DNA of 64,000 bases from an uncultured Lachnospiraceae bacterium (lineage in GTDB: Bacteria; Bacillota; Clostridia; Lachnospirales; Lachnospiraceae): the NCBI GenBank assembly GCA_910588865.1, contig CAJUSJ010000011.1, positions 1-64,000 on the forward strand. The letters are read 5' to 3'. The notes under the pieces are model-generated. The model ran no database searches. It was not told the DNA's origin and was given only the letters and a program-made list of their open reading frames with translations. Positions 16,206-24,120 of the stretch are shown here, one piece after another; within the stretch, counting starts at the first letter, position 1, and each line of letters starts with the position of its first letter. The translations under genes were made by a program, and so were the position numbers.

Positions 16206-17570
16206 CTAACCTACACTGATAGACTCTAAGGGATTCTGCACCCTGGTAATCCTTTTTTGCTGTGTAAATGAAAGAGCAAAGGACATGCTTCCAATGCGCC
16301 CGCAGTACATCAAAAGGATGATTAAAAACTTGGACAGCGGCACCAGATCCCTGGTGACCCCTGTGGTCATCCCCGCTGTTCCGATGGCGGAAAAGGTCTC
16401 AAATAAGGTGTCCGACAGCGGCAGATGCTGCACGCCCATAATCACCAGGGACACAAAAAGGGCTAAGAATAGGTTGATGGTCAGCACAGAGCTGGCCTGC
16501 TTCACCGCCTCCTCATCAAGACGCCTCCCAAACACATTGACGCCGTAGGTCCTGCGGATGCTGGAGTTGACAAAGAGAAACAGCACCACAATGGTGGTGG
16601 TCTTGATGCCTCCTGCCGTGGATCCCGGGCTTCCCCCGATGAACATCAGGATCATGGTCAAAAACTTGCTGCCGTCAGACAGAGCTCCTGTGTCAATGGA
16701 GTTAAAACCAGCTGTCCTTGCGGTGACGGAACTGAACAAGGAGGACAAAATCTTTCCGCTGACCGACATGTCCGCCATGAGGAGATCCTTCTCCAGAAGG
16801 TAGAAGATCCCCGCTCCGCCGAACACCAGCACCCCGGTGGTCAGCAGCACGATCTTGGTCTGGAGAAGGTATTTTCTCACATTCAGCTTCTTTTTGCTTA
16901 AGTCATCCCACACCACAAAGCCAATGCCCCCTATAATGATCAGGGACATGATCACTAAGTTCACCAGCCAGTCATCATAGTAAGCGGAAAGGGAATTGTA
17001 GGGCTGCTCATGTCCCATCAAGTCAAAGCCCGCGTTGCAGAACGCGGATATGGCATGGAAAACACTGTAGAAGACGCCCCTGAAAAAACCATATTGGGGA
17101 ATGAACCGGATAGACAAAAGCAGCGCCCCGCCTCCCTCAAAGATGGCTGTCCCCACAATAATCTTCTTGGCCAGCCTTACGATCCCGCCGATGTTCAGCG
17201 CGCTGGTGCTCTCCTGCATAAGCCCTCTCATCTTCAGCCCGATCCTTCTTCTCAGGAGAATGGACACATAGACGCCAATGGTGATGAAACCCAACCCTCC
17301 GATCTGGATCATGGTGATGATGACGATCTGGCCGAAAAGGCTCCACTGCGTCCAGGTGTCCGCCACCACAAGCCCTGTAACACAGGAGGCGCTGGTGGCT
17401 GTAAACAGCGCCCCTAAAAAATCCATGCTCTGCCGGTCCCGGCTTGAAAAAGGCAGCATTAACAGAAGGGTTCCTGTCATGATCAGCACGAAAAAGCCAA
17501 CCGCGATAAACTGAGTCTGGCCCAGAGTCCGCCTCTTTTTTATTTTCTCCACATTATTTTTTTCTCCCAT
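16206..17570 (-). CDS. ktrB: KtrB-type potassium uptake membrane subunit
   Basis: A 454-aa TrkH/KtrB family channel-like transporter with repeated membrane-pore-membrane units. Selectivity-filter-like segments are ATSASCVTGL, HAISAFCNAGF, SVTARTAGFNS and SAIGTAGMTTG. The C-terminus has MYCGRIGSMSFALSF. The start ATG (17568-17570) follows GGAGGTGTGGT and overlaps the znuB end by 17 bp, suggesting coupled translation with the zinc permease gene. Confidence 0.93.
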   Translation of the reverse strand: MGEKNNVEKIKKRRTLGQTQFIAVGFFVLIMTGTLLLMLPFSSRDRQSMDFLGALFTATSASCVTGLVVADTWTQWSLFGQIVIITMIQIGGLGFITIGVYVSILLRRRIGLKMRGLMQESTSALNIGGIVRLAKKIIVGTAIFEGGGALLLSIRFIPQYGFFRGVFYSVFHAISAFCNAGFDLMGHEQPYNSLSAYYDDWLVNLVIMSLIIIGGIGFVVWDDLSKKKLNVRKYLLQTKIVLLTTGVLVFGGAGIFYLLEKDLLMADMSVSGKILSSLFSSVTARTAGFNSIDTGALSDGSKFLTMILMFIGGSPGSTAGGIKTTTIVVLFLFVNSSIRRTYGVNVFGRRLDEEAVKQASSVLTINLFLALFVSLVIMGVQHLPLSDTLFETFSAIGTAGMTTGVTRDLVPLSKFLIILLMYCGRIGSMSFALSFTQQKRITRVQNPLESISVG

Positions 17571-18387
17571 ACCACACCTCCCTGATCCTGGCTGTCAGCC
17601 AAAATAATCCAAAAGCCCCCATATTCGCCAGCACCACACTGGCACCCGCGGGGGTGGAAAACCGGTACGACCCAATCATACCCCCGCAGAAACACACCAC
17701 CGCCACCAGCCCCGAGGACAGCACCACGCCCTTAAAGCTTTTAAACAGTCTCATGGAAGTCAGGGCCGGAAAAATAATCAGGCTGGAGATCAGCATGGCT
17801 CCCATCATCCGCATCCCCAGAACAATGGTCACCGCTGTCAGCACAGCTGTGAGAATGTTGTACAGGGACACATTGACCCCAGTGGCCCTGGCAAAATTTT
17901 CGTCAAAGGTCACCGCGAAGATCTTGTTGTAGCAAAACAGGAAAAGTCCCAGAACCACCGCGGACAGACCCGCGGACAGCTTGACATCGGCGGGGGTCAT
18001 GGCCAGGATGCTGCCGAACATGTAGCTGCTCACATCCGTGGTCAGCCCTGTGGTCAATGACGTGGCCACAATACCTGTGGCCAGGGAAACCGCCGAGATC
18101 ATGGCAATCGCGCCGTCGCTTCTGACCTTGCTGTTTTCCGTAAGCCTCAAAAGGAAAAAGGCAGCCAGCACCACCACGGGGATGGACACCGTAAGAGGGG
18201 CCCACCCGGCGGCCAAGGCCACGGACAGGGCTCCGAAAGACACATGGGACAGCCCATCCCCGATCATGGAATACCGCTTCAGCACCAGGCTGACCCCCAA
18301 AAGGGCGGCGCAGAGAGACACCAAAATCCCTCCCACAAAGGCCCTGACCAAAAAGGGGTAGGACAACATCTCCACAATCAGCTTCAT
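17554..18387 (-). CDS. znuB: ZnuB-type zinc/manganese ABC permease
   Basis: A 277-aa ABC-3 family permease with about eight hydrophobic segments: early GGILVSLCAALLGVSLVLKR, then GDGLSHVSFGALSVALAAG, and the family hallmark MMGAMLISSLIIFPALTSMRL. It overlaps znuC by an ATGA junction at 18384-18387 and ktrB by 17 bp. The metal is inferred from the His-rich ZnuA-like binding protein of the same operon. Confidence 0.9.
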   Translation of the reverse strand: MKLIVEMLSYPFLVRAFVGGILVSLCAALLGVSLVLKRYSMIGDGLSHVSFGALSVALAAGWAPLTVSIPVVVLAAFFLLRLTENSKVRSDGAIAMISAVSLATGIVATSLTTGLTTDVSSYMFGSILAMTPADVKLSAGLSAVVLGLFLFCYNKIFAVTFDENFARATGVNVSLYNILTAVLTAVTIVLGMRMMGAMLISSLIIFPALTSMRLFKSFKGVVLSSGLVAVVCFCGGMIGSYRFSTPAGASVVLANMGAFGLFWLTARIREVWYGRKK

Positions 18388-19091
18388 ATAAGTCCACCTC
18401 CTAAAAATTCCCGGCCCTCTGACGTACCCGCGTACTCCTTTGGCGTTCCAAAGAACAAGGTTTTCTGGCGCAGATGGAGGATCTTGGTGGCATGCCCCAC
18501 CGCGTTGGCGACATCGTGGGTCACCATAAAGATGGTCACGCCCTCCCTGTTAAGCCTTCTGGTGAGATTGTAAAAATCCTGGATGGCCCAGGGGTCCAGG
18601 CCGGTGACAGGCTCGTCTAAGATCAGCAGCTTCCTGGCCGCGCACAGGGCCCTGGCAATCAGGACTCTCTGCTGCTGCCCTCCCGATAATTCCCGGTAGC
18701 AGCGGCGCTTAAGGTCCTCAATCCCCAGCTTTTCCATGGCTGACGCGGCCATCTCCTTCTCCTGGCGGCGGTAAAAGGGACGGTTTCCCCTTCTGGCCAA
18801 AGCGCCGGAGATCACCACCTCATAGACCGTGGCGGGAAAATCCCTCTGGGCCGCCGTCTGCTGGGGCAGATAGCCGATGCCGGTCTTTTTCAGCTCCTCT
18901 GACACCACAAGGGTGCCTTTGGTGGGCTTTAAAAGTCCTAAAAGCCCTTTCACCAGAGTGCTCTTTCCGGAACCATTGACCCCCACCACGCAGAAATAAT
19001 CTCCCTCCTCCACCTCCATGGTCAGATCCACCACCGCGTCATGGTTTTCGTATCCAAAATCAACATGGCTGCATGTAATCAACGCGCTCAT
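18384..19091 (-). CDS. znuC: ZnuC-type metal ABC transporter ATP-binding protein
   Basis: A 235-aa ATPase with Walker A GVNGSGKST, signature LSGGQQQR and Walker B LLILDEPVTGLD, followed by the switch His in FMVTHDVANA. It lacks the C-terminal extension of E. coli ZnuC and is like Gram-positive AdcC/ZurA. It begins 4 bp after znuA and overlaps znuB. Confidence 0.92.
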   Translation of the reverse strand: MSALITCSHVDFGYENHDAVVDLTMEVEEGDYFCVVGVNGSGKSTLVKGLLGLLKPTKGTLVVSEELKKTGIGYLPQQTAAQRDFPATVYEVVISGALARRGNRPFYRRQEKEMAASAMEKLGIEDLKRRCYRELSGGQQQRVLIARALCAARKLLILDEPVTGLDPWAIQDFYNLTRRLNREGVTIFMVTHDVANAVGHATKILHLRQKTLFFGTPKEYAGTSEGREFLGGGLI

Positions 19092-19095
19092 TTAT

Positions 19096-20124
19096 CTAGT
19101 CCTCATCTAATCCTTTTCGCAAATTTTCTATATTCTGCCTCATCAATTCCACATAGGTGACACCGCTTTCCAATTCACTTCTGGTCACATTGTGGCAGGA
19201 GTGGAGGAGCAGGGGAACCGCCCCGGTCTCCTCCCCGATGATCTCAGACACCCTGTGGCTGCTCAGTTCTAAATAGTAGACCGCCGGGACCCCCTCCTGT
19301 TCCACCTTGTCAATGAGATAAGCGATGGTCCTGGCGCTGGGCTCTGTGTCCGTGCCGCACCCGGAAAATGCCGCCCGGTACTCAAATCCATACTGGTCCG
19401 CCAGATACCGGAAGGGAAAACGGTCGCCCACCACAATTAAGTTTCTCTTTCTGTCCGCCGCTACCTGGCAAAAGCCCTCATGAATTTCTTCAAGCTCCTT
19501 CACATACCGGTCTCTTCCGGCCTCGAACTCTGCCTGGTGATCCGGGTCCTCCTGACACAATACGCGGGTAATCACCTCCACAAACCTTATGGCGTTTACC
19601 GGGGAAGTCCAGATATGCTCGTCATACTCAATGTCCTCCTGGTGGCCGTCATCGTGGAAATGCCCCTCCTCATGGCCGTCATGGGAAGCCCCGTGGGAGT
19701 GGCTGTGACCACTTTCTTCCATGCCCTCCACCAGCTCTTCCTCCACCGCTTCCACATAGTCCATCATAAACACCACCGTCTGATCCTCCCGTCCCACCGA
19801 TTCCAGCACCTGCTGTGCCCAGTGCTCCATGACTCCGCCGTTTAGGATCACCACATCGGCTTCCTCAAACTTCCTCATGTCCGCCGGAGTGGGTTCAAAA
19901 GAGTGGCTGTCCATGCCCGCGGGAACGATCAATTCCAAGTCTATCACATCTCCCCCGATCTGTCTCGCGAAATCGTAATAGGGAAATAAGGTTGCCGCCA
20001 CTTTCAGAGGTCTTTCCCCTGTATTCCCGTTTCCCGGCTCTCTGCTGTCGGATCCCTGCCCGCAGCCTGCCAGAGCCAGGGCCGCCGCTGCCGCCAATGC
20101 CAATATCTTTCCTGTCCTTCCCAT
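19096..20124 (-). CDS. znuA: ZnuA-type zinc-binding lipoprotein
   Basis: A 342-aa cluster A-I substrate-binding protein. Its signal peptide ends in LAGC (Cys21). MDSHSFEPTPADM supplies one metal His. A long His/Asp/Glu-rich loop follows (HSHSHGASHDGHEEGHFHDD), then DEHIWTSPVNA. The His-rich loop points to zinc rather than manganese. I choose the ATG at 20122-20124 because it gives a standard lipoprotein signal; its AAAGGAG site is unusually close (3 bases). A GTG at 20164-20166 overlapping the preceding stop codon is an alternative. Confidence 0.9.
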   Translation of the reverse strand: MGRTGKILALAAAAALALAGCGQGSDSREPGNGNTGERPLKVAATLFPYYDFARQIGGDVIDLELIVPAGMDSHSFEPTPADMRKFEEADVVILNGGVMEHWAQQVLESVGREDQTVVFMMDYVEAVEEELVEGMEESGHSHSHGASHDGHEEGHFHDDGHQEDIEYDEHIWTSPVNAIRFVEVITRVLCQEDPDHQAEFEAGRDRYVKELEEIHEGFCQVAADRKRNLIVVGDRFPFRYLADQYGFEYRAAFSGCGTDTEPSARTIAYLIDKVEQEGVPAVYYLELSSHRVSEIIGEETGAVPLLLHSCHNVTRSELESGVTYVELMRQNIENLRKGLDED

Positions 20125-20162
20125 AGACTCCTTTCCGGTCTTTCTGTCATACCCGGGGCGGG

Positions 20163-21518
20163 TCACTGCCGTCTCTTTCCTTCCATGGTCTGCTCAACAA
20201 TATCCTGCATCATCTCGTAGGAAAGCTGCCCTGAGGCGTATCCGAACACATTGCCGTCCCTGTCGATCATAAACGTGGTGGGGAACGCGTAGATTCCATA
20301 TTCCATAAACAGTTCCCCTCCCGGGTCCATGACCACCGGGTATGTGTAGCCGTTTTCCTCCAGAAAAGCGGCGATCTCCTCCTGAGACTTTTCATTCCCC
20401 ATGTTGGGTCCCGCCACTCCCAGGACGATCAGCGCCTCATCCCCTTCTCTGTCATATTCCTCATAAAGTCTTTGTATATCCGGCATCTCGGCGCGGCATG
20501 GCGGACACCAGGTGGCCCAGAAGTTCAAAAACACCGTTGCCCCTTTGTAGTCCGACAGCCTGTGGACCTGGCCGAACTGGTCCTCCAGCTCAAAATCCGG
20601 TGCCTTCATCCTCTCCTCCTGGCTGTTCGGTTCCTCATCAGCCTGGCCCGGATCCCTTCCCTCGGGATCCTGTTCCGTCCCTTCCTGACTGCGGTCTTCC
20701 CAAGCCGGCTCTTGGTCCTCTCCATCCTCACCGCCGTCTCCCGGTTCCTTCTCGGTTTCTCCAGCCTTTTGAGCCTCCGCCCCGGGCGTCAGCTGAGACA
20801 GGTAATTGCTGACCTCATTCATCTTCCCCGTGACCATCAAAAGCCCCAGCACTACCAGAAGGGCTCCGCCCAGCTTCACCGTATATCTCACCACTCCCAT
20901 GTGCCTTTTAAACAAACCCAGGATTGATGTGGTGAACAGTCCTGCCGCCAAAAAAGGCAGGACAAACCCCAGGGTATACACCCCGATGAGGACAAACCCC
21001 GCTGTCCTGGAGGCGGAGGAAGCCGCCATCAAAAGAACACTGGCCAGAGCCGGTCCCACACACGGGGTCCATGCGAAGCTGAAAGTAAAGCCCATTAGGA
21101 ACGCGGTCCCCGGGGACATGGCCAGCCTGTCAATGGGCAGACGCAGCCTCCGCTCCTTCCCCAGAACCTGGGGCTGGCCCAAAACCCCCAGCTGGTACAG
21201 ACCAAACAGGAGAACCAGAACTCCTCCCAGCCTGGCAAAGATCATCTGCCCTGACCGAAAGAAGGTTCCCAGGGCTGACACCCCTAAACCCAGGACAAAA
21301 AACGCGAAGCCGATTCCCACCCCGAAGCAGGCCGTGTGAACCATAACCTTGCTCCTCTTATAGCGAATCTGCCCATCCTCGTCTCTCACTCCGGTCCCGC
21401 CTGACAAATAGCCCATATATAAAGGCAGGATCGGAAGAACACAGGGAGAAAAAAAGCTCAAAATCCCCTGGAGGAACACCGCGATCACAGACACATTAGT
21501 TTCCAGAGAAAATCCCAT
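20163..21518 (-). CDS. CcdA-type membrane thiol reductase fused to a TlpA-like thioredoxin
   Basis: A 451-aa fusion. Residues 1 to about 235 form a CcdA/DsbD-type transmembrane domain with the reactive Cys region LSFFSPCVLPILPLYMGYLS and a second segment TFSFAWTPCVGP. A very acidic Glu/Asp/Gly/Pro-rich linker of about 60 residues follows. The rest is an extracytoplasmic thioredoxin with ATWCPPCRAEM. Electrons would pass from cytoplasmic thioredoxin through CcdA to the outer domain, which reduces or repairs exported thiol proteins. The ATG has AAAGGAGTG upstream. It is followed by znuA. Confidence 0.92.
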   Translation of the reverse strand: MGFSLETNVSVIAVFLQGILSFFSPCVLPILPLYMGYLSGGTGVRDEDGQIRYKRSKVMVHTACFGVGIGFAFFVLGLGVSALGTFFRSGQMIFARLGGVLVLLFGLYQLGVLGQPQVLGKERRLRLPIDRLAMSPGTAFLMGFTFSFAWTPCVGPALASVLLMAASSASRTAGFVLIGVYTLGFVLPFLAAGLFTTSILGLFKRHMGVVRYTVKLGGALLVVLGLLMVTGKMNEVSNYLSQLTPGAEAQKAGETEKEPGDGGEDGEDQEPAWEDRSQEGTEQDPEGRDPGQADEEPNSQEERMKAPDFELEDQFGQVHRLSDYKGATVFLNFWATWCPPCRAEMPDIQRLYEEYDREGDEALIVLGVAGPNMGNEKSQEEIAAFLEENGYTYPVVMDPGGELFMEYGIYAFPTTFMIDRDGNVFGYASGQLSYEMMQDIVEQTMEGKRRQ

Positions 21519-21552
21519 CTCAACACTCCTTTCCGCGCAAAAAACCCGGGGC

Positions 21553-22344
21553 CTATAAAAGTCCCAGGTTTTTCATGGCATATTCGATTCCATCCTCTTC
21601 CACGGTAGAGGTCACAAAGGTCGCGTAAGGCTCCAGCACCTTGTCATGCTTACCCATAAGCACCGCGTTGCGGGCATACCGGAACATGTCCAGGTCATTG
21701 CTGCTGTCGCCGAACACCCACGCGTCATCCAGGCCCATGCCAAGCCGGTTGAGGACCAGTTCGATGGCCGTGGCCTTGGTGTGGCCCTTTGGCACGCACT
21801 CATAAAAATCATCGCCCCGGTCGATAACCTGGAAATCCGGCTCCAAAAAGGCAAACAATCCCTCTCTGTCGCTGCGGTCATCGGCCACCACACAGAACTT
21901 GTCAAACTCATAACAGTCATCATCCCAGCCGTAAGGGCTTAAATGGCCTCCCTCTTTCATGTAGCCTTTCAGCTCCCTGACCTTGGGTATGCGGGACTCG
22001 GCCTTCTGGAAATAGCAGTTCTCAATGCCCTCTAAGACACCGTCAAAATCATATCGGATGATGGCCTTCTTCACCTGGATCCCCCGGTCATGGGGAATCC
22101 TGTGGCAGTACACTTCCTCTTCACCTATGCGCACGTAGGTCCCGCACCCGCACAGGCATCCGTCTGATTCCACCAACTTCATGACAGGGCCCAGATTGCT
22201 CACGACCCTGCCTGAATTGATAAACACCAGATTTCCTTTTTTCCTTGTCTCTATAATCGCCTTCTTGGCACTCTCCGGCACGATCCGCAGAGTCTCGCTG
22301 AACAGCGTGCCGTCAACATCAAAAAACAGTGCTTTTCTTCCCAT
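21553..22344 (-). CDS. Cof-type HAD hydrolase
   Basis: A 263-aa HAD-IIB phosphatase with motif I FFDVDGTLFSE (nucleophile Asp), motif II VFINSGR, the motif III Lys in a GHTKATAIELVL segment and motif IV FGDSSNDLDMF. Such enzymes dephosphorylate sugar phosphates or flavin/pyridoxal phosphates; the substrate cannot be read from sequence. It starts 5 bp after the FKBP-type lipoprotein gene, so the two are cotranscribed. Confidence 0.88.
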   Translation of the reverse strand: MGRKALFFDVDGTLFSETLRIVPESAKKAIIETRKKGNLVFINSGRVVSNLGPVMKLVESDGCLCGCGTYVRIGEEEVYCHRIPHDRGIQVKKAIIRYDFDGVLEGIENCYFQKAESRIPKVRELKGYMKEGGHLSPYGWDDDCYEFDKFCVVADDRSDREGLFAFLEPDFQVIDRGDDFYECVPKGHTKATAIELVLNRLGMGLDDAWVFGDSSNDLDMFRYARNAVLMGKHDKVLEPYATFVTSTVEEDGIEYAMKNLGLL

Positions 22345-22349
22345 AATAC

Positions 22350-23477
22350 CTATTCTTCCACCGCGTTGTCCGCGATAAACTGGACAACCTTCTCGGTCTG
22401 GATATAATTGTCAACATTGTCCGCTCCCGCGTTCTCAATCATGGTATCCACATCCGGATATCCGAATTCTTCCGCCAGCGCTTCCCTGTCGGAATCCTCC
22501 ACCGTGATATTCTCTGCCTCAGCGATGGCTTTAACCACCGCGTTCTGTTTGCAGATCTCCTTGGCAAGCTCCATCAGCTCGCTCTCAAAGCTCTCTAAAT
22601 CCATGCCATAGTAGCTCACCAGAGTATCCAGATCTATGCCGAACATCTGAGCCTGCTGCTCATAAGAAGATTTCTGCTGCTCAAAGGTGGTCTGGATAGA
22701 CTCTTCGGGAGTGGTGACTTCACTGTCGTCGATGACCTTTAAGAACACATCGGACTTCTTCTGGTTATCCGCGTTGGACAATGCCATCTGCTCCATCTCT
22801 TCCCGGACAGCCTTTCGGTACTCTTCCACGGTAGCGGAATCGGTGTGCTCCGCGATAAAGGCGTCGTTTAATTCCGGCTCCACCTGCTCCTTGACCTCAT
22901 TGACCTTTACCTCGAACACCACTGCCTGGCCTGCCAGCTCCTCGCTGTGATACTGCTCCGGGAAGGTCAGATCCAGATTCAGCTCCTGCCCCTTCACGGC
23001 TCCTATGAGCCCGTCCTCAAAACCGTCGATAAACTGTCCGGATCCCAGGGTCAGGTCATAGCCCTCCCCGGTTCCTCCCTCAAAGGCCACTCCATCCTTC
23101 TTTCCCACATAGTCAATATTGACCACATCCCCTTCCTGGGCCGCTCTTTCCACCTCTTGATATTCCGGATAAGCCGCTATAAGGGACTGGATCCGATCCT
23201 CCACATCCTGGTCTGTAACCTCTGTGGACAGGGGAGTGAAGGTGACTCCCTTATAGTCGCCAAGCTTCTCCACCTTTCCCGGGTCCACTAAAACAGGAGG
23301 CTCCTGTGCCTGTGCCTCTGTCCCTGTCTCGTCAGACGAATCCCCTGTAGTTTCTACAGAAGCATCTGTGACCGCTGGCGTGGTTTCTGGGGTGGATTCC
23401 GCCTTTTTGGAACAACCTGACACCATCATCACAGCCGCGAGGCCCCACATGCATACTTTTAAACTTTTCTTCATCAT
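22350..23477 (-). CDS. trigger-factor/FKBP-type peptidyl-prolyl isomerase lipoprotein
   Basis: A 375-aa protein with a lipoprotein signal (VSGC, Cys22) and a Thr/Glu-rich spacer. An FKBP-like PPIase domain follows (about 110-200: GDVVNIDYVGKKDGVAFEGG and GSGQFIDGFEDGLIGAVKG), then a helical C-terminal domain like that of trigger factor. Unlike true trigger factor it lacks the ribosome-binding N-domain and is exported, so it probably helps fold secreted proteins at the outer membrane face. It heads the long minus-strand run to 14895. Confidence 0.88.
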   Translation of the reverse strand: MMKKSLKVCMWGLAAVMMVSGCSKKAESTPETTPAVTDASVETTGDSSDETGTEAQAQEPPVLVDPGKVEKLGDYKGVTFTPLSTEVTDQDVEDRIQSLIAAYPEYQEVERAAQEGDVVNIDYVGKKDGVAFEGGTGEGYDLTLGSGQFIDGFEDGLIGAVKGQELNLDLTFPEQYHSEELAGQAVVFEVKVNEVKEQVEPELNDAFIAEHTDSATVEEYRKAVREEMEQMALSNADNQKKSDVFLKVIDDSEVTTPEESIQTTFEQQKSSYEQQAQMFGIDLDTLVSYYGMDLESFESELMELAKEICKQNAVVKAIAEAENITVEDSDREALAEEFGYPDVDTMIENAGADNVDNYIQTEKVVQFIADNAVEE

Positions 23478-23542
23478 TTACTTCCCTTTTCTTTCCTAAA
23501 TTAATTTCACTGCTTTGCACTGAGCCCAAGGGCCTAGGTTTG

Positions 23543-23551
23543 AGTATAGCA
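23543..23551 (-). promoter_or_regulatory. extended -10 promoter of the FKBP lipoprotein operon
   Basis: On the minus strand, TGC followed by TATACT (23543-23548) forms an extended -10 element. The -35 region is only a T-run. It lies about 70 bp upstream of the lipoprotein start. Confidence 0.4.
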
Positions 23552-23597
23552 CATCCTTTCCTCAAAAAAAAGCTTTTCCGCAAAATTAACAAAAAAT

Positions 23598-24047
23598 TCA
23601 GAATAATTCTTCGCTGTCCAGAACAATGGTAAAGGGCCCGTCGTTGATCAGAGACACCTTCATATCCGCTCCGAACATGCCCTGCTCCACTTTATCCGCG
23701 TAGAGACGGCATCGGTCCACCGCGCGCTCATACAGTTTTTTGGCCTTGTCCGGGCTTCCCGCTTTGATAAAGCTTGGGCGGTTCCCTTTTTTGCAGTCCC
23801 CATAGAGGGTAAACTGGCTTACCACCAAAAGCTCTCCCCCCACATCCTTTAAGGACAGGTTGGTCTTGCCCTGGCTGTCAGGGAAAATTCTCAGCTTGCA
23901 CATCTTGTCCACCATCTTGTCGACAATCTCCTCCGTATCCTCCGAAGTGGTTCCCGCAAGCACCAGAAAACCGGTTCCAATGGAGCCGATTACCTGGCCG
24001 TCCACCGTCACCCTGGCCTCCTTCACCCTCTGCACCACCATCTTCAT
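23598..24047 (-). CDS. dtd: D-aminoacyl-tRNA deacylase
   Basis: A 149-aa protein with the full DTD signature: MKMVVQRVKEARVTVDGQVI at the start, the SQFTLYGD active-site segment, KGNRPSF and a C-terminal NDGPFTIVLDS (the Gly-cisPro type NxGPxT motif). It removes D-amino acids mischarged on tRNA. It is the last gene of the S1-SAS-GDPD-dtd operon, 73 bp after GDPD. Confidence 0.95.
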   Translation of the reverse strand: MKMVVQRVKEARVTVDGQVIGSIGTGFLVLAGTTSEDTEEIVDKMVDKMCKLRIFPDSQGKTNLSLKDVGGELLVVSQFTLYGDCKKGNRPSFIKAGSPDKAKKLYERAVDRCRLYADKVEQGMFGADMKVSLINDGPFTIVLDSEELF

Positions 24048-24120
24048 GGCCTCTCACTCCTTTCTGTCTTTCTTTCAGCCACAGGTTTCCTGGAACTAAA
24101 TGTCCCGGCCGCCGGCGAGA

